NCBI GenBank assembly: GCA_022704305.1
Contig: JAKJGQ010000004.1
Span: 1-52,190, forward strand
From: Thermotogae bacterium
GTDB taxonomy: Bacteria; Thermotogota; Thermotogae; Petrotogales; Petrotogaceae
DNA length: 52,190 nucleotides
Direction: 5' to 3'
This document shows positions 19,282 to 27,986 of the stretch, piece after piece (position 1 is the first letter of the stretch; every line of letters begins with the position of its first letter). A program made the position numbers and the translations under genes. A model generated the notes under the pieces. It was not told where the DNA came from and did not search any database. It worked only from the letters and a program-made list of their open reading frames with translations.

Positions 19282-20511
19282 TTAATGAAGAATTTTAAAT
19301 TCGTTACCTGTCGGATTTTGAAACAGCTTAAGTTCGAACATCGGCAATACGGCAAGTATATGATCAAAAATATCAGACTGTATGGCTTCATACTCAACCC
19401 ATATTATTGTATCTGTAAAGGCATATATTTCAAGCGGAAGACCTCTTTCATTATTGGCAAGCTGCCTTACCATGAGTGTCATATCTTTCCTAAGACGCGG
19501 ATTTCTTTTCAGATACTCAAGTATATATATCCTGAACGTACCTACATTGGTTAAACGTCTTGAATTTACGGGATTACTGTTATCTGCTCCCATAAGCTTA
19601 TTATATTCTTCAATCTCCCTGACCTTTGAGGCTATGTATTCAGATATGTATCTTATTTCAGAGAACTTTTTTATCATCTGCTCATCACAGAACTTAATAC
19701 TCGTCATATCAATAAAGATGGACCGTTTTATTCTTCTGCCGCCGGAAGCTTGCATACCACGCCAGTTTTTAAAAGAATCTGATATCAAGGCATACGGAGG
19801 AATGGTCGTTATCGTTTTATCCCAGTTCTGCACCTTGACAGTATTCAATAAAATATCTATAATCTCACCGTCAGCATCATACTTAGGCATCTCAATCCAA
19901 TCGCCTATACGAACCATATCGTTAGCTGAAAGCTGTATACTTGCTACAAAACCAAGAATTGTATCTTTAAATACAAGAGAAAATACTGCTGTCATTGCAC
20001 CTATTCCGCCTATAAGATACCCAAAAGGCTTATTTATAAGGGTTCCCACGATACTTATGACTGCAATTATGGCAAAAAATATTTTAAAAACCTGAACATA
20101 TCCTTTAATAGGTCTTTGCCGTGATACTTCATGATAAGAGTACATATCGGTAAACGCATTCAAAAATGCATTGAGCGTCAGCAGAGAGACAAATATCATA
20201 TAAGAAAAGACACACCTTTGAATGATATCCTGATAATCAGAAAATGCCGAAGAAAAACCGTATATCACAAAAGCCGGAAAAAACATGGAAAGACGAACAA
20301 AAAAACCCCTTTTGAGCAGTACATCATCCCATCTGGTCTTGCTTTTTTCAACAAAATGTTTCATCGTACGCTGAAGAATAACTTTAGATATCTTATAGGA
20401 AAGATAAGATACCATAGCAATTATACCAATTATAAATAAGGTGGTCAGAACATCCGAAAACAGTCCTTTTACACCATTGGTTTCAAGCCAATCGTTAAAA
20501 AATTCAAACAT
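19282..20511 (-). CDS. MscS-family mechanosensitive channel, YbdG-like
   Basis: 409 aa. Five or so transmembrane helices occupy residues 15-190 (N-terminal pairs, then the pore-lining TM3 near GGIGAMTAVFSLVFKDTILGFVASIQL). The MscS beta domain follows with DMVRIGDWIEM and a long IPPYALISDSFKNWRGM stretch found in the YbdG/Ynai-like group rather than in small MscS. GGAGGA precedes the ATG at 20511. A pressure-relief channel of the inner membrane; in the E. coli relative conductance is small. Confidence 0.88.
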   Translation of the reverse strand: MFEFFNDWLETNGVKGLFSDVLTTLFIIGIIAMVSYLSYKISKVILQRTMKHFVEKSKTRWDDVLLKRGFFVRLSMFFPAFVIYGFSSAFSDYQDIIQRCVFSYMIFVSLLTLNAFLNAFTDMYSYHEVSRQRPIKGYVQVFKIFFAIIAVISIVGTLINKPFGYLIGGIGAMTAVFSLVFKDTILGFVASIQLSANDMVRIGDWIEMPKYDADGEIIDILLNTVKVQNWDKTITTIPPYALISDSFKNWRGMQASGGRRIKRSIFIDMTSIKFCDEQMIKKFSEIRYISEYIASKVREIEEYNKLMGADNSNPVNSRRLTNVGTFRIYILEYLKRNPRLRKDMTLMVRQLANNERGLPLEIYAFTDTIIWVEYEAIQSDIFDHILAVLPMFELKLFQNPTGNEFKILH

Positions 20512-20605
20512 CCGATCATTCCTCCATGACTTTATAAATATTCATATATGATTATAACATACAAATTCTGAAAATAGAACTATACTTTTTCTTTTTAATT
20601 TAAGA

Positions 20606-20634
20606 TTGACTTTAACTACTTTATATGTTATGAT
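20606..20634 (+). promoter_or_regulatory. Sigma-70-like promoter for metQNI leader
   Basis: -35 TTGACT (20606-20611) and -10 TATGAT (20629-20634) with a 17-base spacer. Transcription would begin near 20641 and make a leader of about 208 bases before metQ. Confidence 0.75.
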
Positions 20635-20669
20635 TGGAAAAAAGAAATACGATACCGAGGTGTTAGATA

Positions 20670-20756
20670 ATGAACTGTACTTTAAAAGGAAAACTTCATA
20701 TGTGCATGCCATGGCAACCGACTTTATTTTGCCATGAGTTTTTTTTGCACTCATAA
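20670..20756 (+). CDS. Putative 28-residue leader peptide of metQNI attenuator
   Basis: A complete ORF, ATG at 20670 to TAA at 20754-20756. GAGGTG (20657-20662) sits seven bases upstream, the same type of site that real genes here use. Codons 11-13 read Met-Cys-Met (20700-20708), and Cys also occurs at codons 3 and 21, unusual for a random 28-mer. The peptide has no other recognisable features. The proposed role is to let ribosome movement report on Met (or Cys) tRNA charging. It could be a chance ORF within an unrecognised riboswitch, as there is no homologue to compare with. Confidence 0.5.
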   Translation: MNCTLKGKLHMCMPWQPTLFCHEFFLHS

Positions 20757-20807
20757 ATTGGCAATAATCAAAATCGGTTGCACTCACAGGGTGTAGCCGA
20801 TTTTTTT
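20710..20807 (+). promoter_or_regulatory. Transcription attenuator: competing hairpins and terminator
   Basis: Three mutually exclusive helices. Helix 1: CATGGCA (20710-20716) with TGCCATG (20730-20736), then eight T residues, itself terminator-like. Helix 2: GCAACCGA (20714-20721) with TCGGTTGC (20774-20781), perfect eight pairs. Helix 3: 20772-20785 with 20789-20802, about 12-14 pairs, followed by TTTTTTT, a strong terminator 42 bases before metQ. Helix 2 shares bases with both others. A perfect nine-base repeat TTGCACTCA (20745-20753, 20779-20787) lies at the leader stop and in the terminator arm. Confidence 0.75.
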
Positions 20808-20848
20808 ATTTAAAAAATCATTACTACATAATACTTAGGAGGTGTACC

Positions 20849-21667
20849 ATGTTAAAAAAAAGAAGTCTGTTTGTTGCACTGCTTGTTGCGCTTATTGTTC
20901 TTGCAGTAGTTCTTGTTATAACGCTTAACCCATCAAAAGAAAAAGTATTCAAGATAGGAGCATCTCCTGTTCCTCATAATGAAATTCTGGAACAGGTAAA
21001 GGATGACTTCAGAAAAGAGACCGGATATGAACTCAAAATCATAATCTTTACCGATTATGTACAACCAAATATAGCTTTGGAACAAGAAGATATCGATGCT
21101 AATTTTTTCCAGCACATACCTTATCTTGAATCGTTCAATCTCAAAAACGGTTACACGGATCTCATAAGTGCTGCCAAAATTCATGTTGAACCTATGGGAC
21201 TTTATCTTAAAAAACCACTTAACGAGCTTTCACCATCAGATACCGTCCTTCTCCCAAATGATTCTACAAACGAGGGAAGAGCCTTGATGCTCCTTGAAAA
21301 TAACGGAATTATAACCCTTAGATCCGAAAACAAACTTATTGCAACTGTAAAAGACATCTCAGAGAATAAATACGGAATAAACTTCCTGGAACTAGAGGCT
21401 CCTTTGCTTCCCAGAACCTTTAAAGAAGATAGCAAGATTGCCGGAGCAGTCATAAACACAAATTATGCCATTGAAGCCGGACTAAATCCGATTTCGGACA
21501 GCACCTTCATTGAGGGAAGCGATTCTGCATACGCCAACATAATTGCCGTTAAAAAGAAAAATATTGATTCAAAGCTTTTAAAATCACTCATCTCTCTTTT
21601 ACAGTCTGAAAAAATTAAAAGCTTTATTAATTCAAAATACAACGGAGCCGTAGTTCCGGTCTTTTAG
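20849..21667 (+). CDS. metQ: Methionine ABC transporter, substrate-binding protein (NlpA family), without lipobox
   Basis: 272 aa. MetQ/NlpA binding fold: KIGASPVPHNEILE at the start, GYELKIIIFTDYVQPNIALEQEDIDANFFQHIPYL in the first lobe, and IAGAVINTNYAIEAGLNP in the second, all typical. Captures methionine outside the inner membrane. Most relatives are lipoproteins with a Cys after the signal; here the N-terminal hydrophobic segment (residues 7-26) runs into TLNPSKEK and no lipobox Cys exists, so the protein is probably held by an uncleaved helix or released. GGAGGTG precedes the ATG. Nine bases separate it from metN. Confidence 0.9.
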   Translation: MLKKRSLFVALLVALIVLAVVLVITLNPSKEKVFKIGASPVPHNEILEQVKDDFRKETGYELKIIIFTDYVQPNIALEQEDIDANFFQHIPYLESFNLKNGYTDLISAAKIHVEPMGLYLKKPLNELSPSDTVLLPNDSTNEGRALMLLENNGIITLRSENKLIATVKDISENKYGINFLELEAPLLPRTFKEDSKIAGAVINTNYAIEAGLNPISDSTFIEGSDSAYANIIAVKKKNIDSKLLKSLISLLQSEKIKSFINSKYNGAVVPVF

Positions 21668-21675
21668 GAGAGTTC

Positions 21676-22677
21676 ATGTTAAGACTTGAAGATGTAAACT
21701 TATTCTATCAGAAAAACAATCATGTGCTGAAAAATATCAGCTTTGAAACACAAAAAGAAGAGATACTAGGAATAATAGGACTTTCCGGAGCTGGAAAGTC
21801 CTCTCTGCTCAAAACATTTAATCTTTTACAGAGACCCTCCAGCGGAAAAATTTTTCTTGACAACATTCTGATTACAGATCTCAAAAAAAAAGAGCTCAGG
21901 CAGGTACGAAAACAGATCAGCGTTGTTTTTCAGAACTACAACCTTCTTAATTCCAGAACAGTATTTGAAAATGTAGCCCTGGCTCTTGAACTTGAGCATC
22001 AAAAGTTTATTGAGCCTACGGTACTGAATGTTTTGGAAAAAGTAGGACTTTCGCACAGAAAAGATGCTTACATATCGCAGCTCTCAGGCGGAGAAAAACA
22101 GCGTACCGCTATTGCAAGAGCTGTGGTAACTAATCCGAAAATCCTTCTTTTGGATGAACCCACATCTGCTCTTGATCCTAAAACTACCGAAAAAATACTT
22201 GATCTTGTTCTTTATGTAAATAAGGAGTTGGGAATAACAACCATTGTGGTTACTCATGAGATGGAAGTTATTAAAAGGATCTGTGATAGGGTTCTTTACC
22301 TGAAAGACGGAACCATAAAGTTTCTTGGACAGACTCACAGACTTTTTATAGAAAAAGACAGTCAGATTCTTGAAGATTTTTATGAAGAGATAAATATTGA
22401 TAAAGAGCTTATAAATCAAAAGCTTGAAAAAAAAGAGAGTCATCTGCTACGTATTGTGTTCTGGGGAAGTTCTACCCACTGTCCGGTAATAAGCACGTTA
22501 TCTTTAAAGTACTCTGTCACTTCTAATATCCTTTATGGAAAGATAGAACATCTCAAAAACAACCCCTATGGCACCCTTATACTTGAAATCTCTGAAAATC
22601 CTAACTACTCTGATTTTTTAAATGAGCTGAAAAAAAATGTATACTTCTGCGAAGAGCTTACCGGAGGCGGAAAATGA
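21676..22677 (+). CDS. metN: Methionine ABC transporter, ATP-binding protein with NIL domain
   Basis: 333 aa. Walker A GLSGAGKSS, signature LSGGEKQRTAIARAV, Walker B KILLLDEPTSALDP and His in VVTHEM. Residues about 250-333 form the NIL (ACT-like) domain, which in the E. coli homologue binds methionine and inhibits transport (trans-inhibition), so post-translational control is likely. Its stop overlaps the metI start (ATGA at 22674-22677). Confidence 0.93.
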   Translation: MLRLEDVNLFYQKNNHVLKNISFETQKEEILGIIGLSGAGKSSLLKTFNLLQRPSSGKIFLDNILITDLKKKELRQVRKQISVVFQNYNLLNSRTVFENVALALELEHQKFIEPTVLNVLEKVGLSHRKDAYISQLSGGEKQRTAIARAVVTNPKILLLDEPTSALDPKTTEKILDLVLYVNKELGITTIVVTHEMEVIKRICDRVLYLKDGTIKFLGQTHRLFIEKDSQILEDFYEEINIDKELINQKLEKKESHLLRIVFWGSSTHCPVISTLSLKYSVTSNILYGKIEHLKNNPYGTLILEISENPNYSDFLNELKKNVYFCEELTGGGK

Positions 22678-23312
22678 TTGAAGAACTCTTAAAAGCAACC
22701 ATAGAAACACTTTATATGACCTTTTTCTCCACCCTTATTGCTTTTATGGCCGGACTTCCGCTGGGAATTTTGCTGTATCTGCTTTCAAAAAAGAAAGATC
22801 ATGCCAGTAAGATTATTTATACTTTCTTTGATTTTATTATCAATATTTTCCGTTCCATACCTTTTATAATCCTTATAATACTCCTTATTCCACTGACCAA
22901 GCTTATTGCAGGAACTATTATTGGCGCCAACTCTGCCATAGTTTCTCTTTCCATTGCAGCTATTCCTTTTATGGCAAGGCTCTGTGAGAACTCATTCAAC
23001 AGTCTTTCTCACGAAATGCTTGATACGGCAAGTTCAATGGGTATGACCACATGGCAGCTAATAACCAAAGTGCTCATTCCAGAGAGTTTGCCTGAGATTA
23101 TTTCAAATACCACTATCCTTATAATCAACCTTATAACCTACACAGCCATAGCCGGTGCTGTCGGAGCCGGAGGACTTGGTGCAATGGCCATAAACTACGG
23201 TTATCAGCGCTTCAGAGCGGATATACTTCTGTATACGGTCTCAATACTTGTTATTATCACACAACTGGTTCAGTTTGCAGGAACATTGCTGTCAAAAAGG
23301 CTGCGCAGGTAA
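22674..23312 (+). CDS. metI: Methionine ABC transporter, permease
   Basis: 212 aa, five transmembrane helices. The EAA loop with DTASSMGMTTWQLITKVLIPESLPEI couples to MetN. The AGAVGAGGLGAMAINYGYQRF tail is typical of MetI. It ends the metQNI operon; the start overlaps metN by four bases. Confidence 0.93.
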   Translation: MIEELLKATIETLYMTFFSTLIAFMAGLPLGILLYLLSKKKDHASKIIYTFFDFIINIFRSIPFIILIILLIPLTKLIAGTIIGANSAIVSLSIAAIPFMARLCENSFNSLSHEMLDTASSMGMTTWQLITKVLIPESLPEIISNTTILIINLITYTAIAGAVGAGGLGAMAINYGYQRFRADILLYTVSILVIITQLVQFAGTLLSKRLRR

Positions 23313-23371
23313 TTTGCCGGCCTATTCTGAATTTTTCGGTTACAAGCTATTCTTTTTTTTTAGCTTTCTTC

Positions 23372-23380
23372 CTGATATAA
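23372..23380 (+). promoter_or_regulatory. Extended -10 promoter for ftcD operon
   Basis: TGaTATAAT at 23372-23380 with no convincing -35; an extended -10 element 50 bases before the ftcD start. Confidence 0.55.
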
Positions 23381-23429
23381 TAAGTATGGTATGAAATTTA
23401 TTTCAGCATGCAAACAGGAGGTATTTGAG

Positions 23430-24332
23430 ATGTCTTTTGGCAAGATCATTCAGTGTGTTCCCAACTACAGCGAAGGAAAAGACCTTGAAAAAGTAGAGAT
23501 GATCCTTGACTGTTTCAGAGGAAAAGAAGGAGTTAAGCTTCTTGACTACAGCAGCAATAAAGATCACAACAGAACCGTCGTGACCCTTATAGGAGAGCCG
23601 GAACCTTTAATGCAGGCAGTTATTAAATCGGTAGGTGTGGCGGCAGAACTTATAGACCTTTCAAAACATAAGGGAGAACATCCTAGGATGGGAGCAACAG
23701 ACGTCATTCCTTTTATACCTATAAGAAATACAGATATGAAAGAGTGTGTAGATCTTTCAGTGAAAGTTGCAGGTGCCATATCTGAAAAATACGGCATACC
23801 GACCTTTCTTTACGAAAAATCGGCTTCTTCACCACAGAGAGCTAATCTTGCTGATATAAGAAAAGGCGAGTACGAAGGCATGTTTGAAAAAATCAAGCGA
23901 CCGGAATGGAAACCGGACTTTGGTCCGGCAGTAAACCACCCCAAGGCAGGAGCAACCGTAGTTGGTGCAAGAATGCCGCTTGTGGCTTTTAATATTAATC
24001 TTAATACCAACAATCTTGATATAGCAACAAAGATAGCCAAAAATATAAGGTACATAAACGGCGGTCTGCGTTATGTGAAAGCTCTCGGAATAGATCTTAA
24101 GGAAAGAAATATTGTGCAGATCTCCATAAATATGACAGACTATACCAAAACATCCCTTTACAGGGCATATGAACTTGTAAAAATAGAAGCTCAACGTTAC
24201 GGTGTGGTTCCTGTAGGAAGTGAGATCGTAGGACTCGTGCCTATGCAGGCTCTCATCGATACAGCGGAGTACTATCTGGGACTTGAGGATTTTTCAAATA
24301 ATCAGATCCTCGAAACACGAATCTGGGAGTAG
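23430..24332 (+). CDS. ftcD: Glutamate formiminotransferase
   Basis: 300 aa, the formiminotransferase domain alone. Transfers the formimino group of N-formimino-glutamate to tetrahydrofolate. IQCVPNYSEG at the start and the KHKGEHPRMGATDVIPFIP block are diagnostic; the catalytic His is in that block. ATG 23430 is preferred over an upstream in-frame start (23391) because CAGGAGG lies nine bases before it. In mammals this domain is fused to the cyclodeaminase; here that partner is two genes downstream. The gene order ftcD-hutI-cyclodeaminase is a histidine utilisation operon without hutH or hutU in view. Confidence 0.95.
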   Translation: MSFGKIIQCVPNYSEGKDLEKVEMILDCFRGKEGVKLLDYSSNKDHNRTVVTLIGEPEPLMQAVIKSVGVAAELIDLSKHKGEHPRMGATDVIPFIPIRNTDMKECVDLSVKVAGAISEKYGIPTFLYEKSASSPQRANLADIRKGEYEGMFEKIKRPEWKPDFGPAVNHPKAGATVVGARMPLVAFNINLNTNNLDIATKIAKNIRYINGGLRYVKALGIDLKERNIVQISINMTDYTKTSLYRAYELVKIEAQRYGVVPVGSEIVGLVPMQALIDTAEYYLGLEDFSNNQILETRIWE

Positions 24333-24340
24333 GTGGTACT

Positions 24341-25594
24341 ATCAATTTCCGTGAAAGCCTCCTCATAAAAAACGCTTCTGAGATACTTACCTGTTCAGGC
24401 TTTTCAGCCAAAAAAGGCGTACAGATGAGAGATATAGGCAGGATCGAAGGAGCAGATATTCTTATAAAAAACGGCAAAATATCTTTTATAGGGAAAGTTG
24501 AAACAGATCAGCTTGATACGCAGATAAAAGTTATTGATGCTCACGGCTGCTCTGTGCTTCCGGGCTTTGTTGACTCACACACACACTTTATATTCGGCGG
24601 ATACAGACAGGATGAGTTTATGGACCGTCTGCAGGGAGTACCGTACATGGAGATTATGCAAAGAGGCGGAGGTATCATAAACTCTGTAAAAGCCACGCGT
24701 AAAGCAACACATGAAGAGCTGGCCTCCACCGGAAAAAAGAGACTGGCCTCAATGCTTTCCTTCGGAGTAACTACCGTTGAGGGAAAAAGCGGATATGGTC
24801 TTGATCTGGAAACAGAGTTGAAACAGCTGCGTGTAATGAAAGAACTAAACACTGCCCAGCCTGTCGACATAGTTAGTACTTATATGGGTGCACATGCAGT
24901 TGCACCTGAGTATGAAAAGGATCCGGACAGATATATAGACTTTATCATATCCGACGTTCTGCCCAAAGTAAAAGAAGATAAACTGGCAGAGTTCTGTGAT
25001 GTTTTCTGTGAAAAAAATGTCTTCAGCATAGAACAGTCAGAAAAACTTCTCAACAGCGCAAAAAAACTTGGAATGGGAATCAAAGCACATGCAGACGAAA
25101 TAGTCCCCTTTGGCGGAGCAGCAATGGCTGCAAGAGTCGGAGCAACCTCTGCAGATCATCTTCTTAAAGCAAGTTTGCAGGATATAACTCTTATGTCTCA
25201 AAACAATGTAGTGGCAACACTGCTTCCCCTTACTGCCTTCAGTCTTAATGAAGAGTATGCGGATGCAAGACTTATGATTGAAAGAGACTGTGCGGTTGCT
25301 CTTGCAACAGATATGAATCCCGGCTCCTGTTTCAGCGAGTCTATACCGTTGCTTATCTCTTTGGCTGCCATACATATGAAGATGTCCATAGAAGAGATTA
25401 TCATTGCCCTTACCATAAACGGCGCTGCTGCTGTGGGACGCGAGAAAAACATCGGCTCTATTGATATAGGCAAAGAAGGAGATATTCTTATTCTTGATTC
25501 TCCTTCATATAAGTTCCTTGCTTACCATATAGGCGTAAGCTCTGTTCAGACAGTTATAAAAAACGGAAAAGTAGTTTTTTCAAAAGGAGGATAA
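24341..25594 (+). CDS. hutI: Imidazolonepropionase, probable non-AUG start
   Basis: Amidohydrolase that opens imidazolone propionate to formimino-glutamate. Metal ligands: HTH in VDSHTHFIFGG, His in IKAHADEI, and Asp in LATDMNPGS. The first ATG in frame is 24425, but the 28 codons before it encode SLLIKNASEILTC...VQM, which aligns with the N-terminus of B. subtilis HutI (similar ILIN-x-G-x-L-L-T segment). No ATG, GTG or TTG exists in that stretch. The best start is ATC at 24341, after GGTGG (24332-24337); a CTG at 24323 is a weaker option. From ATC the protein has 417 residues. The reading frame is otherwise intact. Confidence 0.9.
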   Translation: MNFRESLLIKNASEILTCSGFSAKKGVQMRDIGRIEGADILIKNGKISFIGKVETDQLDTQIKVIDAHGCSVLPGFVDSHTHFIFGGYRQDEFMDRLQGVPYMEIMQRGGGIINSVKATRKATHEELASTGKKRLASMLSFGVTTVEGKSGYGLDLETELKQLRVMKELNTAQPVDIVSTYMGAHAVAPEYEKDPDRYIDFIISDVLPKVKEDKLAEFCDVFCEKNVFSIEQSEKLLNSAKKLGMGIKAHADEIVPFGGAAMAARVGATSADHLLKASLQDITLMSQNNVVATLLPLTAFSLNEEYADARLMIERDCAVALATDMNPGSCFSESIPLLISLAAIHMKMSIEEIIIALTINGAAAVGREKNIGSIDIGKEGDILILDSPSYKFLAYHIGVSSVQTVIKNGKVVFSKGG

Positions 25595-25595
25595 A

Positions 25596-26213
25596 ATGCT
25601 TATTGATAAAAAAGTTTCTGAGTTTATTGATGAAGTTGCTTCAGACTCTTCCGTTCCAGGAGGAGGAAGTGTCGCTGCACTTAGCGGAGCCATCAGCGCT
25701 GCTCTCGTTTCAATGGTTTCCAACCTCACTATAGGAAAAAAAGGCTATGAAGATAAAGAAGAACATGTGAAAGGAATTCTGGTTAAGTCCGAAAAAATAC
25801 GTCAAGAGCTAACCTTACTTATAGACGAGGACAGCAAGGCCTTTGAAAAGGTCATGAAAGCCTTTAAGCTTCCAAAAGACACCCAAGAACAGAAAGAATT
25901 AAGAACCAGCACAATTCAGCAGGAAACCAAAAATGCATCACTTATACCGCTTAAAGCAGCCAAAAGTGCAGCTGAAATATTTGAGCTTGCAAGATATGTC
26001 CTGCTGAACGGAAATAAAAATGCAGCTTCCGATGCCGCGGTATCTGTCATGCTTGCGCGGACAGCGGTTCTGTCAGCCTGCTATAATGTGCTTATAAATC
26101 TTTCCTCCATAAAAGATCAGGAGTTTGTTCAAAATATAAAACAGGAAGTTGTACAGCTTCAAAAAAATGCTTTGGAGACTGAAACGGAGATACTTTCATT
26201 ATATACTTTCTGA
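25596..26213 (+). CDS. fchA: Formiminotetrahydrofolate cyclodeaminase-like protein
   Basis: 205 aa, mostly helical. The SVPGGGSVAALSGAISAALVSMVSNLTIGKKGY block is the cyclodeaminase/cyclohydrolase folate-binding signature, with LIDEDSKAFEKVMKAFKLPK after it. Releases ammonia from 5-formimino-THF to give methenyl-THF and thus completes the pathway begun by FtcD. It starts one base after the hutI stop, with GGAGG in the end of hutI. The symbol follows clostridial use; a methenyl-THF cyclohydrolase role cannot be excluded. Confidence 0.9.
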   Translation: MLIDKKVSEFIDEVASDSSVPGGGSVAALSGAISAALVSMVSNLTIGKKGYEDKEEHVKGILVKSEKIRQELTLLIDEDSKAFEKVMKAFKLPKDTQEQKELRTSTIQQETKNASLIPLKAAKSAAEIFELARYVLLNGNKNAASDAAVSVMLARTAVLSACYNVLINLSSIKDQEFVQNIKQEVVQLQKNALETETEILSLYTF

Positions 26214-26228
26214 AAAGAAGGTGATAGT

Positions 26229-26735
26229 ATGGACTTTAAAGAAGTTAGCGTAAAGGATATTTCCGAAAGCGTTTTCAGGCTTTTCGACGATGAATGGACC
26301 ATCATTGCCTCAGGAAACAGGGAGAAGAACAACTTTATGACCGCGAGCTGGGGCGGTATGGGCGTACTTTGGAACAAGGAAGTCTGTTTTATTTTCATAA
26401 GACCGCAGAGATATACTTATGAGTTTGTGGAAAAAAACAACTTTTTTACTCTGAACTTCTTTGACCAAACCTACAGGGGAGTTTTGGAGTTCTGCGGCAC
26501 CAAATCAGGAAGAGAGTACGATAAGCTTAAAGAAACCTCTCTTTCACCTGCTTTTGATGATCCAGGATATATGTACTTTCAACAGGCCAGATTAGTTTTC
26601 ATGTGCAAAAAGCTGTACTTTCAGGATATTTCTCCAAATGGTTTTATTGACTTTGATATCGATAAGACCATTTATTCAAAAAAAGACTATCACAGAATGT
26701 ATGTAGGAGCTATAGAAAGAGTAATATCAAAATAA
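26229..26735 (+). CDS. Flavin-reductase-like FMN-binding split-barrel protein
   Basis: 168 aa. Family hallmarks: FMTASWGGMGVLWNKEVCFIFIRPQRYTYEFVEKNNFFTLNFF, which forms the FMN-binding barrel face. AAGGTG precedes the ATG at 26229. It follows the cyclodeaminase by 15 bases, but a role in histidine breakdown is not obvious. Likely an FMN-dependent reductase or flavoredoxin. Confidence 0.85.
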   Translation: MDFKEVSVKDISESVFRLFDDEWTIIASGNREKNNFMTASWGGMGVLWNKEVCFIFIRPQRYTYEFVEKNNFFTLNFFDQTYRGVLEFCGTKSGREYDKLKETSLSPAFDDPGYMYFQQARLVFMCKKLYFQDISPNGFIDFDIDKTIYSKKDYHRMYVGAIERVISK

Positions 26736-26760
26736 AACCCGCTCATGCGGGTTTTATTTT
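26734..26760 (+). terminator. Bidirectional terminator between convergent genes
   Basis: Nine-base arms AAAACCCGC / GCGGGTTTT with a TCAT loop followed by ATTTTT; overlaps both flanking stops. Confidence 0.9.
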
Positions 26761-27977
26761 TCAGCAATCACCTTTATTATTTCAACAATAGCCTGAACAG
26801 CCTTTTCCATTGAAGAAACCGGAATATACTCGTATCTTCCGTGGAAGTTATGACCTCCGGTAAATATATTCGGACATGGCAGCCCCATATAAGAAAGCCT
26901 GGCTCCGTCTGTTCCGCCTCTTATAGGAACTATATGAGGCTCAATTCCGCACTGCTTGAAAGCTTTTACCGCATAATCCACAATAAACATGTTTTCCTGG
27001 ATTATCTGTTTCATGTTATAGTAAGAATCACGTATATCGACCTCAACTCTGTCCTGCCCATATTTATTTTTCATTATCATAGCATTTCTCATGCATATCT
27101 GTTTTTTATACTCAAACTCCTGCCTGTCATGGTCTCTTATTATAAAATGTACTCTGGCCTGCTCAACTGTTCCGGTTATCTTGGTAACATGATAAAAGCC
27201 CTCATATTTTTCCGTATTCTGAGGAGTTTCTGCAAGAGGAAACAAAGCAAGAAGATCGGCCACCATGAGATTAGCGTTTACCATCTTGTCTTTTGACGTT
27301 CCAGGATGAACGCTTTTGCCTTTAAGGATATACTCCGCACTCGCACCGTTGAAATTTTCATACTCCAGCTCGCCCAACGGACCGCCGTCTACAGTATATG
27401 CAAAATCCGCTCCAAATGCTTTTATATCAAACTTCTCTGTTCCTCTTCCGACTTCTTCATCGGGAGTAAAACCTATTCTGACCTTACCGTGCTTTATATG
27501 AGGATTATTTATTAGATACTCAACAGCCGTTATTATTTCGGCAATCCCGGCTTTGTCATCTGCTCCAAGCAAAGTGGTTCCGTCCGTGGTTATTAATGTC
27601 TGTCCTTTATACTTTTCTATCTCAGGAAAATTGAGTGTCTTAAGGACAATATTTTGCTCTACATTCAAAACAATATCTCCGCCGCCGTACTTTATTATCA
27701 TCGGCTTGACATTCTCTCCGCTTACCTCAGGTGAAGTATCCATATGGGCAATTAATCCAATCACAGGTATCTTTTCTTCAGTATTGGCGGGAAGTGTAGC
27801 CATAAGATATCCATTGTGGTCAAGAGAAATTTCAGCGAGCCCTAACTGTTCAAGCTCTTTTTTGAGAAAAACGGCCAGATCCTTCTGCCTTTGGGTACTG
27901 GGAAAAGTTGTAGAATCTTCGTCAGAAGTAGTATAAATCTTAACATATTCAAGAAATCTCTTTACCAGGTTTTCCAT
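26754..27977 (-). CDS. pepT: Peptidase T (tripeptide aminopeptidase)
   Basis: 407 aa, M20B family with two catalytic zincs. Ligands and catalytic residues: His-x-Asp in IAHMDTSPEVSG, Asp in LLGADDKAG, Glu-Glu in PDEEVGRG, Asp in TVDGG, and His in FTGGHNFHGRYE. Removes the N-terminal residue of tripeptides in the cytosol. GGAGG precedes the ATG. It starts nine bases after the C11 peptidase stop and closes a four-gene operon about peptide handling. Confidence 0.95.
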   Translation of the reverse strand: MENLVKRFLEYVKIYTTSDEDSTTFPSTQRQKDLAVFLKKELEQLGLAEISLDHNGYLMATLPANTEEKIPVIGLIAHMDTSPEVSGENVKPMIIKYGGGDIVLNVEQNIVLKTLNFPEIEKYKGQTLITTDGTTLLGADDKAGIAEIITAVEYLINNPHIKHGKVRIGFTPDEEVGRGTEKFDIKAFGADFAYTVDGGPLGELEYENFNGASAEYILKGKSVHPGTSKDKMVNANLMVADLLALFPLAETPQNTEKYEGFYHVTKITGTVEQARVHFIIRDHDRQEFEYKKQICMRNAMIMKNKYGQDRVEVDIRDSYYNMKQIIQENMFIVDYAVKAFKQCGIEPHIVPIRGGTDGARLSYMGLPCPNIFTGGHNFHGRYEYIPVSSMEKAVQAIVEIIKVIAEK

Positions 27978-27986
27978 TTTTTCCTC

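Noticed and set aside
19382-20095. 237-codon ORF on the plus strand opposite the MscS gene
   Set aside because: Antisense shadow of a well-supported channel gene; Ser-rich low-information sequence.
20641-20848. SAM (S-box) riboswitch or T-box before metQ
   Set aside because: No S-box consensus core (only an isolated GGCAACC) and no T-box sequence; the leader fits attenuation better.
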